From Xestospongia bergquistia (taxonomy: Eukaryota > Porifera > Demospongiae > Haplosclerida > Petrosiidae): a stretch of DNA of 64,000 nt. The DNA is taken from NCBI GenBank assembly GCA_963965975.1, contig OZ014411.1, forward strand, positions 26,770,249 through 26,834,248. Direction: 5' to 3'. Of the stretch, positions 1 to 12,224 are shown in pieces (the stretch's first letter is position 1; every line of letters starts with the position of its first letter). The position numbers and the translations under genes are program-made. The notes below the pieces were generated by a model. That model did no database searches. It saw only the letters and a list, made by a program, of their open reading frames with translations, and had not been told where the DNA came from.

Positions 1-1694
1 TATTATTTCAGATGAAATAGTATATCTTCTTCTTATGGCTTCAATTATTGAGCAATCAACTACAAAGATTTCTATTTAGGTTCTTACTGGCTGGCTCCAT
101 GTATTGAATTACTATATACTATTGTATTGAACATGTATTGTGTTCTTGTACTAAGTCATTATTGGGAATTAATGAAACTATGGTAAGTATGGCCAAATTT
201 GTGATACTTAAGTGTACAATAATAACATATTTATATCAATGGTAATACATATTTATAACAATGAACTGCATGTACAGATACAATATCCTTACAAATTGAA
301 ATTGAATAAGGTCTTTCAATATTACTAGTGTTTTCACATTTGTAAGTAAATTGAAAATGTCCTCATTTAATTACCATTTGTAAACAAATTATGCATAGGA
401 TTCACAATGAATTGTAGTCAATGTTAAACAATTCTTGTATGTTATTACTAGTTACGTTACCTATGTCAAATAAGCGTTGACATTTCACAGTCCCGCAGAC
501 CTAAAAAAAGATTTGATCACATAATTTTGGTCCTTGAATAAAAAATAGTATGCCCTAACATGTTTAATACCTACTGATGGAAAACAAGGTAGTCAAGTAA
601 GTATACATATATAATACTAGGAAGATATCCATATTGTATAAAAACCAGAAAGCATGTTATTAAGAAAAAGGATTCTTAGTTAATGAGAACAGAGCTAGAG
701 TTTTGCTATAAATACAGAAGAAAAATCATGTTTGATGTGACTATTTAAGTTTATTCATTGTTTAACTTGTATATAGGATAAATGCCTTCTAACTTAAAGG
801 AACAACAGATATGTTGTCATGTAGACACCGCCCAATTTAGTGCAGTTGGGAAGCAGCATCAGATATCCACCAACAGCACTACATGTTTTTGACTCCATGC
901 CAAATTCACCACCTCATGCAAAGTCACAAATTTCTGCAATATTATCTGTGAAAGAGCAAATATTGTTCTAGAGTTTGTACCAGTGCAAGAACATTATGAC
1001 CACTGTGATTGTGGTATACTTGCTACAACTTTCACCACATCTCTGTGTGCTGCACATAAACCAGCTGAGAGCACATACATACAGCAGCACTTGTTATAGC
1101 CCCACCTACTTCAATGTTCAATGGATCAATATTATAAGTCTATTATATAAATTACATCTACCAAACATTCAAAGTTCAGATCACTACAAGGATCAGTACA
1201 TATCATGCTAACATTCAACAATGGGGTAAAAGCAATATACATTTGAACTTAAACTATAGCTAGATGTGACATAGTAGTCATGATAGGCTAGACATTTAAT
1301 CAAAAGGATAAATAAGAAAATTCATTTTTGACCAGATATTACAGATATAGGCGTAATTTCATATCATATTTATATCCTAATTACTCTACATAAATACACA
1401 ATAATGCTAATACAGGTGTAGAGATAGCTCAAATGAGGTACCCAGGCCATTGCAAATGAAGTGCTAAAATTACAGCAATTCATGATCTTGAAAAAAGAAT
1501 AAAATAGATTTTTACTGTATAAACATATCGAAAAAAATAGTTGTCCTCAAATTATTGCCCAGGCCATGGCCTGAAGGCCTGGGTGGAATCTTCAGGCCTG
1601 TAATAACTCTAAACTCCAAATTTTAAATAAGATAAATATATCTAAATATTGCAATCTAGCTCAACCTCCTTGATGACACACCTCTTTCAAAGTG
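1..1694. other. AT-rich intergenic sequence, no gene seen
   Basis: No open frame here shows a recognisable domain or a coherent exon chain. The only local structure is a short GC-rich palindromic patch near 1557-1602, with nested CAGGCC/GGCCTG repeats and a related half-site near 1441. It could be the end of a small inverted-repeat element. The sequence just before 1695 should contain the promoter and 5' UTR of the next gene, but no clear TATA box was recognised. Confidence 0.5.
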
Positions 1695-4138
1695 ATGGCA
1701 GTATGTAAGCCACATATTGACGTACCTGTCGAAGCTAAGGAATGCTTACCTCAAGGAGGTTATGTTGATGAGCTCTTCCTTGAACCTCCAGATGAGACCA
1801 GCTCTCTTCGATGTCCAATTTGTCTTTTAGTTTTGAGAGAACCACATCTTCTTTCGTGTTGTGGATCTCATTTATGTCAAGTCAGTAATCAGTATTATAA
1901 AAGATAGATGTTGTTATTATTGTATAGGTGTGTATTACATTTATTCAAAGAAAACAACAACCATGCCCTTATTGTCGAGAAGTTGGATTCACAACTATGT
2001 TAAATAAGAAAACACGTGGGGAGATTTTAGGATTAAAAGTCCGTTGTGTTAACAATGGTGTAGGATGTGACTGGACTGGGGAGTTGGGTGATCAACAAAG
2101 ACACCTTGCAGGAAACTGTGAATATTTAGAAGAGGAGTGTCAGTATGGATGTGGCGTGCGTAACCATCGACGTCTTTTACGAGTTCATGAAGAACGTGAA
2201 TGTAGTAAACGTTCAGTTGATGTGAAACTTATAGCTTTATCTAAGGCACTGTTTGATTTGGAGAAGAAATATGCTGAAGAAATAACAAATATGAAGCGAC
2301 AAAGTAATCAAGACAAAAATGATCTTTATCAAAAGATACAAGAACAACAAGAACAATTAGAAGCATTAAAAAGAAAGATAAATAAACAAGATGACGTAAC
2401 AAATGGTAAGTATTGAAAGTAACATAATGTTATATATTGATATTATAGTCATTACATATATCATGGCAACAGTTGTTTGACTAGACAACTTAACCATACT
2501 GCCCCCCCCCACTCCCAAATAATTAACACACTTTATAAACTTGAAATTATTTTAATGGAGTTTAATTTATCATACATTGCATGTAGATATATTATTTGTT
2601 TCTACTTAATAATTGAAGACAAATATGACAAGAATAAGTGTTACTATTTGATATTGTCATTGAGCTAATCAATATTATGCTCACTAGGTATTATAATACT
2701 AAATATTATGAGCTAGTAATGACCTAGCTCTATCCAGACATTTTACTCTTTAGTCTTAAAGTACATGTAATAATAAAGTCCATTGTAATCTGTAGAAGTA
2801 AATTTTGTATAATCGTCTTGGATTTTAAAGTTAGTATTTGACAGATGTTTGAATATTTTATAATATATGAAGTTCCATTTCACTTTTATTTAATAACTTA
2901 TGCACACTCTTTTTGTTAAAATAGCTGTTAATATGACTATTACATTTATCACTATATCAGAAATCATATTTTCTATTAAATGTGTAATTGATCACAGAAC
3001 AACATACAGTGCAAATCATTAACTATATTATTGGCTCTACATGTATCACACATTATTGACTGAGTATGAATAGATTAGCAACTAACTGAATAATAACTGA
3101 ATAATTAAAGCCATCAGGATTCCAACTGAATAGACCAGAACACAATGCTCTTTTCAGTATATAAATATTCACTAATGTAGATCTTACTAATAGTGGCTAT
3201 TCTAGATCACTGTAGTAAGTACAGATGTTTACTAGTCTATAACTTATAATGATGGCTATCTTAGGTAACTATGGTTAAGAACTGAATTGATGTCCACTTG
3301 TTTACAACTTACTAATAATGTAATGCATATGTACATGTATTTTACATGCACTACTCATTTTATAAGATAATTTTTATATACCTAGCTTTTAACTTAGTCT
3401 TTGATCTTATTCACCTTCACATTGTTCTAAATGTTGTATACACATCTTTTAATTACCAGTTATGTGTACATTAGATGCATTATACATGTACATTTGTCTA
3501 GTGTTTCATTTACAATAACATCCACAGTGTAATAATTAGTCAATTATTTCAACAACCACTTTGTAGCTTATATGAGCAATTTGCTATAGAATCTAGAGTT
3601 CATGTGAATTACTCACTGCTATGATATACTATTACAAAGCAACAAATTATTAGTAATTTTTTCTAATACTATTGTAGGTAAAATTCGTCCATTCTATCGT
3701 TACTATAACGAAAACAGCAAAGATCACTTTTATACTACAAATGAAAAAGAGATTGGTACAACTAGTGCTGGTACAGTTGGTAAACATGGCTATAAATGTG
3801 AAGGCAAGGTTGGGTATGTGTTTACTATGCAAGAATCAAATACTGAACCTTTATATCGATATTGGCAAATAGGAGTCAGTGACCATTTTTATACAACTAA
3901 TGAACTTGAAATTGGTACAACAACTGCTGGAGAAGTTAAAAAAAAGTACCAATCAGAAGGTATTGCTGGTTATTGCTATACTACGGAAGTCCCTGGTACT
4001 TTACCACTATATCGATATTGGAGTTCTAAAACTCATGACCATTTCTATACAACTAATCCTAATGAAGTTGATATGACTAATCTACAAACATATGGTTATA
4101 TTTTTGAAGGGATCCAGTGTTACGTTCTTGACCTGTGA
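1695..4138 (+). CDS. RING/TRAF-type zinc finger protein with C-terminal DUF5648-like repeats
   Basis: Three exons (1695-1880, 1928-2405, 3678-4138) join in phase to give 374 residues. A RING finger spans about residues 40-78 (CPIC, CGSH, C-x2-C, CPYC) and is split by a 47-nt intron. A TRAF-type Cys/His finger follows at about 102-154, then a charged coiled coil at about 165-217. The last exon encodes three repeats, each with a core like YRYW...DHFYTTN, which matches the DUF5648 style of repeat. RING-TRAF proteins usually act as ubiquitin ligases or signalling adaptors, so that role is family-level inference. Unlike classical TRAFs there is no MATH domain; the repeat module takes its place. 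The start ATG follows an in-frame GTG that was not used. The 1.27-kb second intron contains a run of C. Substrate and ligand are unknown. Confidence 0.85.
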
Positions 4139-4629
4139 GTGATTGTTCACATTTTACATTTCATAAATTTATACTCAACATTATGATTAAATTCATTTCC
4201 ACATACTATACTCACTACTCTTTGTGGTTTTCATTGTTTTGATTATGTTAAAAATTAAGTATGATGTTATTCAGACTTGTTTTCACAATAGGCATTGAGA
4301 GAATTTAATTTTAAATTAGTATGAATCATTCTACCAGTATATTAGTTTAGCTCTTTAATAAATCTCATCTAATCTATGATATATGAGCTTATGAAGATTG
4401 ACTATGATTTAGTAAGTTTAGAGCTAATACAATAATATATATGATTATGTATTGAAGTGGAAAGTAAAATATGATTTTTTCTGATTAGTAACATTATCAT
4501 AAATCATTTCTTAAACACAATTAATAATATTATTTATTAAAAATCTTGTATAATCGGATACTATATCAAATATTGATGACTATAATGAATTACACATTTA
4601 TTAATAACAATATACTTTAATTAGTATGA
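4139..4629. other. Short convergent intergenic region
   Basis: About 490 nt of AT-rich DNA between the stop codons of two convergent genes. It presumably holds both 3' UTRs and polyadenylation sites. No other feature was seen. Confidence 0.5.
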
Positions 4630-5584
4630 TTATATCAGTTTGACATAATTAGCTGGAAATATACCCACCTTGTCATTAACTTTGCCTTCCCACCAATCAA
4701 ACTGACTCTCAGTACGTGTCATCACTTCAATAATTTGACCTTTACGGAACTCAAGATCACAGCTCATTTCAGCTCGATAATTATAAAGAGCTACTGCTCT
4801 AGGTAAGCTGTCCCAGTCAGCTTTTCTTGCCAGAGCATATTTGTAAATCCTGTCCTTTTGAGAAACTGGGCGTCTAACTTGAGGTTGAGTTTTTGGTTTG
4901 CCGGCTGACAGATTTATATTTGGTTTAAACCGGTTAAAAACTGACGGTTTTTGTGGAGCAGGAGTGTTCATTTTCATCAATTTATACTGTTCAAATTCAT
5001 ATTCATCATCGTCAACATCACAATGTCTATACTGAGTGGATGAAACTGGTGCTGATGATGGGGGTTTTGATGCTGATGCCTGCAATTTACTTGTTGAGGC
5101 TGGTTTATACTTAGCCTGCTGAGAAGAGGCAGTTGGTACTACTGGTGATGGGGACTGATCTCCAAGGTAACGATCAGACAAGTCTTTAACTGCTGCATCA
5201 CTTGCTCCTTTCACAGCTGCTTTAGTAGCAGAGCGTCCTGCTTCAGACTGAGCTACTTTTTTACCAGCTTTAGCGGCTCCAGATCCTAATTTACTGGCAA
5301 ATTTACTATAAACATCTCGTCCTTCTTCTGCAGAATAAAATAAAATAAAAAAAATAACTACATAATAATAAGTATCATTAGTGCACGTGATTTACAATTA
5401 TATTAAAGCATTATAAAAATTCGTATGGTATAGTATTAATGACAAGTATTTTTACTCTAGTCACGATTGGCAGGTTACTACATTATAGTCGATTCCAAAA
5501 TGTTTACTTAAACAAACCACAGCCAACCTACCACATATCACTATAAAAACAAAAACAAAAAACAGAGGAACACTTACCTGACAT
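4630..5584 (-). CDS. Small SH3-domain adaptor protein
   Basis: Two coding exons: 5578-5584, which encodes only ATG TCA G, and 4630-5327. The donor CAG/GTAAG, the acceptor TTCTGCAG and the phase agree, giving 234 residues beginning MSEEGRDVYSKF. The N-terminal third is rich in Ala, Lys and Gly and may be helical. The middle is a low-complexity Ser/Pro/Gln linker with an acidic patch (DVDDDEYEFEQ). The last ~57 residues form a canonical SH3 domain, with ALYNY, a DLEFRKG turn, the WW pair of DWWEGK, and FPANYV near the end. SH3 domains bind proline-rich ligands, so a scaffold or adaptor role, perhaps in actin or endocytic complexes, is plausible but not shown. I do not recognise a specific orthologue. 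The gene lies 221 nt downstream of the CSRP-like gene on the same strand. Confidence 0.82.
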
Positions 5585-5805
5585 AATGACTAGACAAACC
5601 ACACCTGCGCAATATTGAACTCCACCCCAAGGCACTCCTTAAAGTTATGGACATAATTTATTTAATCAAATAATTTTAAAAAAACAATGAATTGTTGAGC
5701 TACTATAAAAAGTTGTAAACTATACTACCTACAAGATGCAAAATATGGCTAGGGAACAATTAGAGATTACACAACTCAAATTGATTATATCAGAATGGAC
5801 TTGAT

Positions 5806-8800
5806 TTATTCAGTACGAGTTAAAGCACCAGCACCACCACCAAAGCCATAACCTTTGGGACCAAATTTAGCACCATAGCAACCTGCAAGACAAATAAATA
5901 TATTACAAGTTAAAGGTATAAAGAGAAAAATGTGTACATATAAGAAATACTTAATACTAAGAATCTTGTAGGACTACTTAAAATAATGGACTACTTATAT
6001 AATTGTTAAGTCTTGTCCTCATGGGGTGGACATTAAAGCTAGAGACTAGACTATATCATTGTGTATTCTTTATATCAAACTTATTTTCTTACATAGATTA
6101 TTCACATAGCTTATCATAATGTATTAAGTCAAGTACCTTTGCAATAGATCTCTCCTTCTTTATCATTAACTGTAGTGGACTCCAATGCTTTCGAACATTC
6201 CTTACAACGGAAACAGCGCTTGTGCCAGGGCTATAAAAGAAATATCATTATTTCCTTATACCACTACATTGTATTATCTATTTATTTACATAAATTGGGG
6301 AACATTGATGTTATGTCTATTCTCTATCCTTTCATTTTTTATTTATTATCTCTTACTATCAATGTAAGGACTTGTGTAAATAAAATAGATAACAATTAGT
6401 TCTATCTAAGTTTTCCATGAAACAAAAGTTTCCCTTTAGAAAAGAATTAAACCAACTTTCTAAAACTAGTACTAATAATAAACTAAAGAGTTAGTATAAT
6501 TGACGACCAAATTTCAGACACATTGTTGATGTTCACTGTACACCCTTTAACATATAGTAATGTAGACTGTATTATATGTCACAGTAGACTACAGTCAACT
6601 CCTGTTATAACAAACTGCTAAATCCGTGACAAAACGTTCTTTGTAAAAGAAGTTCTTTATAGCCAAAATGTGCCTAAAAACATATTTCATGTCCTTTCTC
6701 ATTGTATAAAAGTACATTATTAATCACAAAGATTCATTTAAATGATTAATAATTCAATAATTCAAAACTTAACTGTTTTCAAGGAAAAAGTAATTACATA
6801 GCTAACTAAAGAAGTCAGTTAATTGCGAGGTAGTGTCTCGTGATGCCATTTGTCTACCATTTCTGGTGTGACCGTTGCTGACTCTTCACAAATGGTCTTA
6901 AAAACTAAGCCATGGCAATGTTTAAAGCGATGTAGCCATCCATCTGAAGCCTCCCATGCGTCAATACCCATCTCATGAGCAAATTCAGTCGCCTTCTGCT
7001 TCATGAGAGGCCCATTTACTGGCACATTCATTGCTACACACTGCTTAAACCACACGAGTACAGCCTCGTCTACATTACCATGTTTTGCTGACCTGGCACG
7101 CTTTCGTATGGGTCCAGCACTTTGCCGCAACTCCATTAGTTTTGATCGCTGGCTGATGATTGTGCTTAGAGTAGACTTCGGTATATCGAATCGAGTGCAT
7201 ATGTCAGCTTTTTTCACCTTCTTGTCCACCTCATCAAGAACTTTTAACTTAAATTCAAGCATATAGCTTGATCTCTGCCTCTTTCTAGCCGCTGCCATTA
7301 TTCAGCTCGCTACCGGAGCAAAACCGCACCTACTAATTTATGACGAAATCTGCCAACGCACATGCGGAGAGCGTTCGTTTTAGCAGAAGTAGGGGCGTTG
7401 TAAATCGCACTGTCCGAAACGAGGACGTGAAGCTTCGTTCGTTATAACCCAAAATTCGCTTAATCAGAGTTCGTTATAGATGAAGTCAACTGTATATTAT
7501 ATGTGTAGTTTATAACAAACCTGTTTACAAAGACAAATTTGCAATTATTATAAATTTTGTTTCAACTTACTTTGCCAGCTGCCACTACTTTCTCAGCTGG
7601 ATACACTGCTTTATCACAACGACCACAAGCATTGGGACCTCCAGTACTACCTAATATAACAATTGAAGTGAAAAAATAAAATTTGTATAATATTACATAA
7701 TTTGTTAAAAATTAGTAAATAAATCATTAAAAAGAGTAATATAAGTCATTGTATTGTGTTAATTAGTTAATTAGATATTCAATGATTAAGTTGCTTGGAA
7801 GTTCTCGAATAACATGTTAGACAGACATATTTTTTTACAAGTTATGCATGTACTTACATAATTCTATTGTTATAATCCAATTATCAAAAGCAAGACCACA
7901 TACTTTAACTACCACTATGTTATGTAGTAGTTTCTGCTATTACAATGACTATTATCAATTATACTTTGTCTTTCCAATGAGATTAATTACTATTTACTTC
8001 TAACATAACCTTTTCAAAGCAAAACATATAGTTGTAAGTTGTAACAACAATTGTCAAAAATATAATTGATTGTTCTTGTTGTTGTCAAACAAACTATTAA
8101 CACAACATACCATCTGGTACATACTGGTTGCTAACTGATATCATGCTTACTTTGTTGTATTATGAATTACAATACATTAGCATTCTCAGAATACTATAGT
8201 AACCACACTCCATGATTCTGTCCATATAAGGTCAAATACAAGACCACAACAAAACAGACATACTTACTTCAAAACCACGAGAGACCAAAGCTGAGATATT
8301 TTGCAATTGACATCATTGCTAACAATGTTTAAAATATCTTGAATTTTTAATTATTATATTATCCTATAGCCTCACCTGATACAAATTAAGGCTACAGGTG
8401 TTAATATTACATACAACATATAGGAAATACAATCAGAAATGGCCTAATCAATAGTTGTAAATAAATGGCCCCAAATATGGTAAAATAAGAGATTGTCATG
8501 ACAACGAATCATTGACACCAAAAAAGTAAAAATAAAAACATCTACCCTTTCTAGTAAAATGATAATATATATCAGAACTATTTGTATATTGGTTTGAGTG
8601 GAAATTTGGAATAAATTACTATGCTATTTCTTATAAGTGGTTAAAATTTCATATGCATAATTAACTATACCTCTAATAGTTTCAGCAGTCACTTTATGGA
8701 CATCATGAATCTTACGATGACAATGAGCACAATATAATTTAGGTACATCTTGTCCTTCCTCCCTATGTGCAGCCATATTGTTACTAAACAGGACAATAGA

Positions 8801-9038
8801 ACAACAAGGGAAGCACAATTGATAAAGAGTATAGCCAATAATTACAATATTTATTTAACGAGACCACTATATACAACAAAGTGTTACTGATAAAAACTCA
8901 CGGATCAAGAAATTTGTTACAAGCACAACACTTGAAACAATTCCTGTGCCACTTCAAACCTTCAGCAACTACTTCTTCCGCCATGTAAACACTTTTCCCA
9001 CAAATGGGGCATTTCGGTGCTCCACCAAACTTAGACAT
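5806..9038 (-). CDS. CSRP-like: Cysteine-rich protein with two LIM domains (CSRP/muscle LIM family)
   Basis: Five exons in transcript order: 8902-9038, 8671-8783, 7571-7650, 6137-6230, 5806-5882. All junctions are GT-AG and in phase, giving 166 residues. LIM1 begins at CPIC and runs through [11 protein letters not shown] to CAHC. LIM2 begins at CGRC and runs through [11 protein letters not shown] to CKGC. The tail [16 protein letters not shown] is the glycine-rich signature that follows LIM domains in CSRP proteins. Known CRPs (~190 aa) bind alpha-actinin and zyxin and shuttle between actin and the nucleus. Here the glycine-rich linker after LIM1 is missing, LIM1 has about five extra residues before its last zinc pair, and the protein is shorter than usual. 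Intron 3 contains a Tigger-type element. The promoter side has a GGGCGTGGC box near 9118. Confidence 0.9.
6592..7492 (-). mobile_element. Tigger/pogo-type DNA transposon, internally deleted
   Basis: A 901-bp element is inserted in the CSRP-like intron 3. It is bounded by TA target duplications at 6590-6591 and 7493-7494. The ~24-bp terminal inverted repeats begin CAGTCAACTCC on the left and CAGTTGACTTC on the inner-facing right end, both leading to TATAACRAAC. The TA target site, CAGT ends and a CENP-B-like transposase frame place it in the pogo/Tigger branch of Tc1/mariner. The length leaves no room for a DDE catalytic domain, so it would need a helper in trans. Confidence 0.88.
6819..7298 (-). 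pseudogene. N-terminal transposase fragment (CENP-B-type DNA-binding domains)
   Basis: An uninterrupted 159-codon frame starts at ATG 7296-7298 inside the Tigger element. Residues ~5-55 form a pogo/CENP-B helix-turn-helix (FKLKVLDEV, then [11 protein letters not shown]). Residues ~75-140 match a second CENP-B/Tc5-type HTH (VWFKQ...[12 protein letters not shown]...[15 protein letters not shown]). The frame ends before any DDE catalytic region, so only the DNA-binding half remains. Such a remnant could in principle bind related terminal repeats without cutting. Host use is speculation; deletion of an autonomous parent is the simpler explanation. Confidence 0.85.
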
Positions 9039-10100
9039 GATTCGATCGTTTGTAAAAAACAGTAGAGTTAGTTAAATGAAAGTCTTCTGTGGCCAATGGC
9101 TGCTATATAGAAAAATAGGGCGTGGCCTGATTTTGGCGGAAGCATTTCCGTTGTTATTAACCAACCGTAAACGGAACTCAAAATTATTACATATTCTTTA
9201 ACTGAATAACCTGTAACATTCCATTTATATTACAAACTGTCATGCTGTTTGATAACCCATATATCTATGCCCTTTCATTAACCAAGTACAATAAATTGGT
9301 CAGTCCTCAAAATAGTATGACCACATGCATTATTGAATCTATTATTATATTATTATTATTAATAATTAATTAAATAATTAATTAATTATTGAATTATTGA
9401 ATAGTGTGACAATTGATGTTTATAATGTCATAATTGTTATCAAACTAATCACTTCACTCCATTAGCATTGATTCTGACTCAACCTTATAAATGCAAGGTT
9501 AAAGGTTACTAGTCCTTTACCACTGACTAAGACTGCCAACTCAAAATGAGTCTAAATCATTTAATGTCTAATTAAGCTAACACTATAGGACTAAAAAAGA
9601 AACTCAAGGTTGCAATATTTTTTAAAGAAACGACAAATATTGTCATTTTACTAAACCAATGACCTGGAGTAAGTCTCCAAGGCCCAAAATTTGCAATAAC
9701 AAGCTCACTAAACTTCATCCAAGAGAGTGTAACAGGTAAATAAGTATATAAATCCTTGAACAAGAAATGCAGAGTTAGTTCTTACTAAAGGATACTACTT
9801 CACTTTCAATCAATGTATTGTTAATTTGACCTGATAATATAACAATGTATAGTAACAAAGTTCTTATTGTTAAAAGAGTGAGAAGATTTAATTTACTCAA
9901 TGGCTGATTACATGTAGGTTTTGCTAATCATTAATGTACATGTCCTATTTATATTAAAAAGAGCTAAAATTAGCAGTTCCAGGCAATACATAGAAACTAC
10001 AAAATGCATAAACATACGTTATAATTATTATATATAGTTTAATTTCTTTTGTCACAGATAGATTGACTGCAAGGTCACAAATGGCTTATGTGAGTACATT

Positions 10101-10641
10101 AGGGATGTTATAATTACAAGTACAAATGTAATCATTACAACTCAATTACTGTTGTTACCAAAAAACTTTGCTAATCTTATTTTTTTGAAAGTTAATGTGC
10201 ATCTTTTGTAATCGTAAATTTGTTATTAAGTAATTGAATAATCCCAATTAAAACCTTGAAGGAATGATTACATTTTATGTCAACAGTAATTGTAATTGTA
10301 AATATTATATAGATCCCTGACCTGCCTTGATGTAGAATTTTCTCAGCTTGGCTGAACACTCTCTCAATACTACCAGTACAGTGGAATATTTCCTGACTAC
10401 TCTAGCAAGCTGTGGAAATCTCGATGAGTACTAGTTCTTCTTCCAAAAAGTCAAAGGATTTTTGGATATCTCTGTTACTTAATATGATCCTGTAATTGAT
10501 CCATCAATTACAAAATATTTCAATTACAATTACTAATTACACCTATATAAAAATTTTGAATTACAATTACCATTACAATTATTTGCCAAAAGTAATTGAT
10601 TATAATTAATTACAATTATCAATTACAATTAAAACATCCCT
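10101..10641 (-). mobile_element. Degenerate hAT-family transposon remnant
   Basis: The ends form imperfect inverted repeats: AGGGATGTTATAATTAC at 10101 and, inverted from the right end, AGGGATGTTTTAATTG. Many subterminal TAATTGTAATT/AATTACAATTA motifs lie inside both ends. On the minus strand at roughly 10310-10500 the DNA resembles the hAT C-terminal dimerisation domain: NPLTFWKKN, then FPQLARVVRKY and a region like the conserved SxERxFS block, with in-frame stops. No clear 8-bp target duplication survives. At 541 bp it is non-autonomous and probably old. Confidence 0.6.
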
Positions 10642-11119
10642 CCCATCCAATATAGCATCTGATGTACAAGATACAAGCCAAAACACAATAATAGTTTATA
10701 ATAACTTTAAAATTAAAGATTATATAATTACTTTTAAAATTTGGCAAAAATATAACAAGGATATCTTAGAGTTGTTTAGATAGTATCCATATTTTATACA
10801 ATGAAAATTTTGCTATTATATTAGAAGTTAATTAGACTTATTATAGATTGTGTTTAAGAGTTTGATTTGGTTTTGATAATATTTAGTACATATGTACAGT
10901 TAGATAGATCATCAACTGATCAATTATAACAAGTGTACATTCTAAAAACTTCTCTGTCTTTAGAGATATGCAGCTCTTTCTTTGACAAATTCACTTAAAA
11001 ATTATAGGAAGATCCACTGATATTGTGATATTGTGTTATACTTGTTCATTATTACGTAAGATATAATACTTGAATAATTATAATTAATAATAATTATTAT
11101 TATTATTTTTATCTGGTTT

Positions 11120-11375
11120 TACATACCATATATGTAGTGAGTGCCATTATAACATGTATACAGTTTTATGGTTAATATCAATTTTATCTTGTAATTGGTA
11201 TTGCAGCACTGCATTGTTCTCATTGTAAAATATTTATACAAATCATTGCAGAGTAATTGATTTTACCATGAGTTGTTAAGGTTTCCTTTCATTCATGCAT
11301 GCATTTCTTTTTATGATTATTAATCTAGCTTGCAATTTTCTAAAAGAAAATATATTTTTCTTTCAAAACACTTTT
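11120..11375. repeat. Dispersed repeat, copy 1 (partner 12945-13170)
   Basis: This block, which includes TTACATACCA, a TACAGTTTT-TGGTTAAT segment, CACTGCATTG, GAGTTGTTA and TTTCTTTCAAAA in order, aligns in direct orientation with 12945-13170. The two copies flank the DUSP23-like gene. They differ by many substitutions and small indels, so the duplication is not recent. No coding content was seen. Confidence 0.65.
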
Positions 11376-11642
11376 AATTCAATATGAATAATATTCTTTG
11401 AACAATTTTATAGCAAAATAGCTCACTTAAAATCATAGGAAATTAAAATGCACTATTGTGATCGATATCTTTGTTCTTTATCAGGTAACATTTTGTTTTT
11501 ATTATAATCATAATTAATAAAATTAGTTGATGTGGCCTAATAATTAAGACAAATATCATTAATTTGACATGCACTAAAAATATATGGTTATTGAAACAAT
11601 TGTTTCTGCACAACATTTGTATAATTAATATGAATTGTGACA

Positions 11643-12224
11643 TTAAAGCATCTCATTTTTATATTTTTCTAGTGCTTCTATTTGACGATCATTTTCAATG
11701 GCATAAATTGGAGATCTCCTTTTTTTAGTTTCTTTCACAGCTTCATCTACAGTCATATTTTTATTCTTATACAAGAGATAGGCAGCCAACATAGTCCCAG
11801 TTCGACCACAACCTGCCCAACAATGAATACCCACAGGACGATTACGTTTAATGTTCTTTTCTATCACTAGATTTGCTTCATGCATCTAAATAAGGTAACA
11901 TGTACGATGTCAACAAGATGTACACAATATTACCTGTTCTGGTGTTGGCGGTTTAAAATCTCCAATGATTATATTGTAGATAGTAATTTCAGCCTTATCA
12001 GCTTCAAGTTTGTAACGTGGAGGATCTCTTTCTAAGTTAATAATCAATTTTATTCCTTTATCTGTTAGATACTTCATCCCTCCACTTTTTTCAGGGTAGC
12101 CCATTGCAGCAAAGACGTCTTTCTCAAACCATGAGAAGTTATGAGTTTTGTCTTTATCATTTGGATGAAGTTCAGGACAATGGCATACTTCCTCCTCATC
12201 ATCGTCAACGTCTAGCCCTGCCAT
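11643..12224 (-). CDS. DUSP23-like: DUSP23-like atypical dual-specificity phosphatase
   Basis: Two exons (11934-12224, 11643-11885) separated by a 48-nt intron encode 177 residues. The phosphatase signature HCWAGCGRTG places the catalytic Cys at about residue 119 and the phosphate-binding Arg at 125. The likely general acid is Asp89 in IGDFKPPTPEQ, the position used in DUSP23/VHZ (IPDF-PP). The fold starts at NFSWF, as in DUSP23. The family removes phosphate from Tyr and Ser/Thr of small substrates. An N-terminal acidic/Cys segment (DVDDDEEEVCHC) is extra relative to mammalian DUSP23 (~150 aa). A paralogue with the same intron position lies at 33771-34606. All catalytic residues visible here are intact. 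Confidence 0.9.

Larger units (their letters stand above)
9039..11642. other. Intergenic region with hAT remnant and dispersed repeat
   Basis: Apart from the hAT-derived element at 10101-10641 and the dispersed repeat at 11120-11375, this region is AT-rich and shows no supportable exon. The CSRP-like promoter should lie just above 9038. A TAATTAAT-rich simple stretch lies around 9350-9400. Confidence 0.5.

Noticed and set aside
975-1211. 78-codon open frame in the left flank
   Set aside because: No domain, biased toward AT-rich codons by chance, no splice partners.
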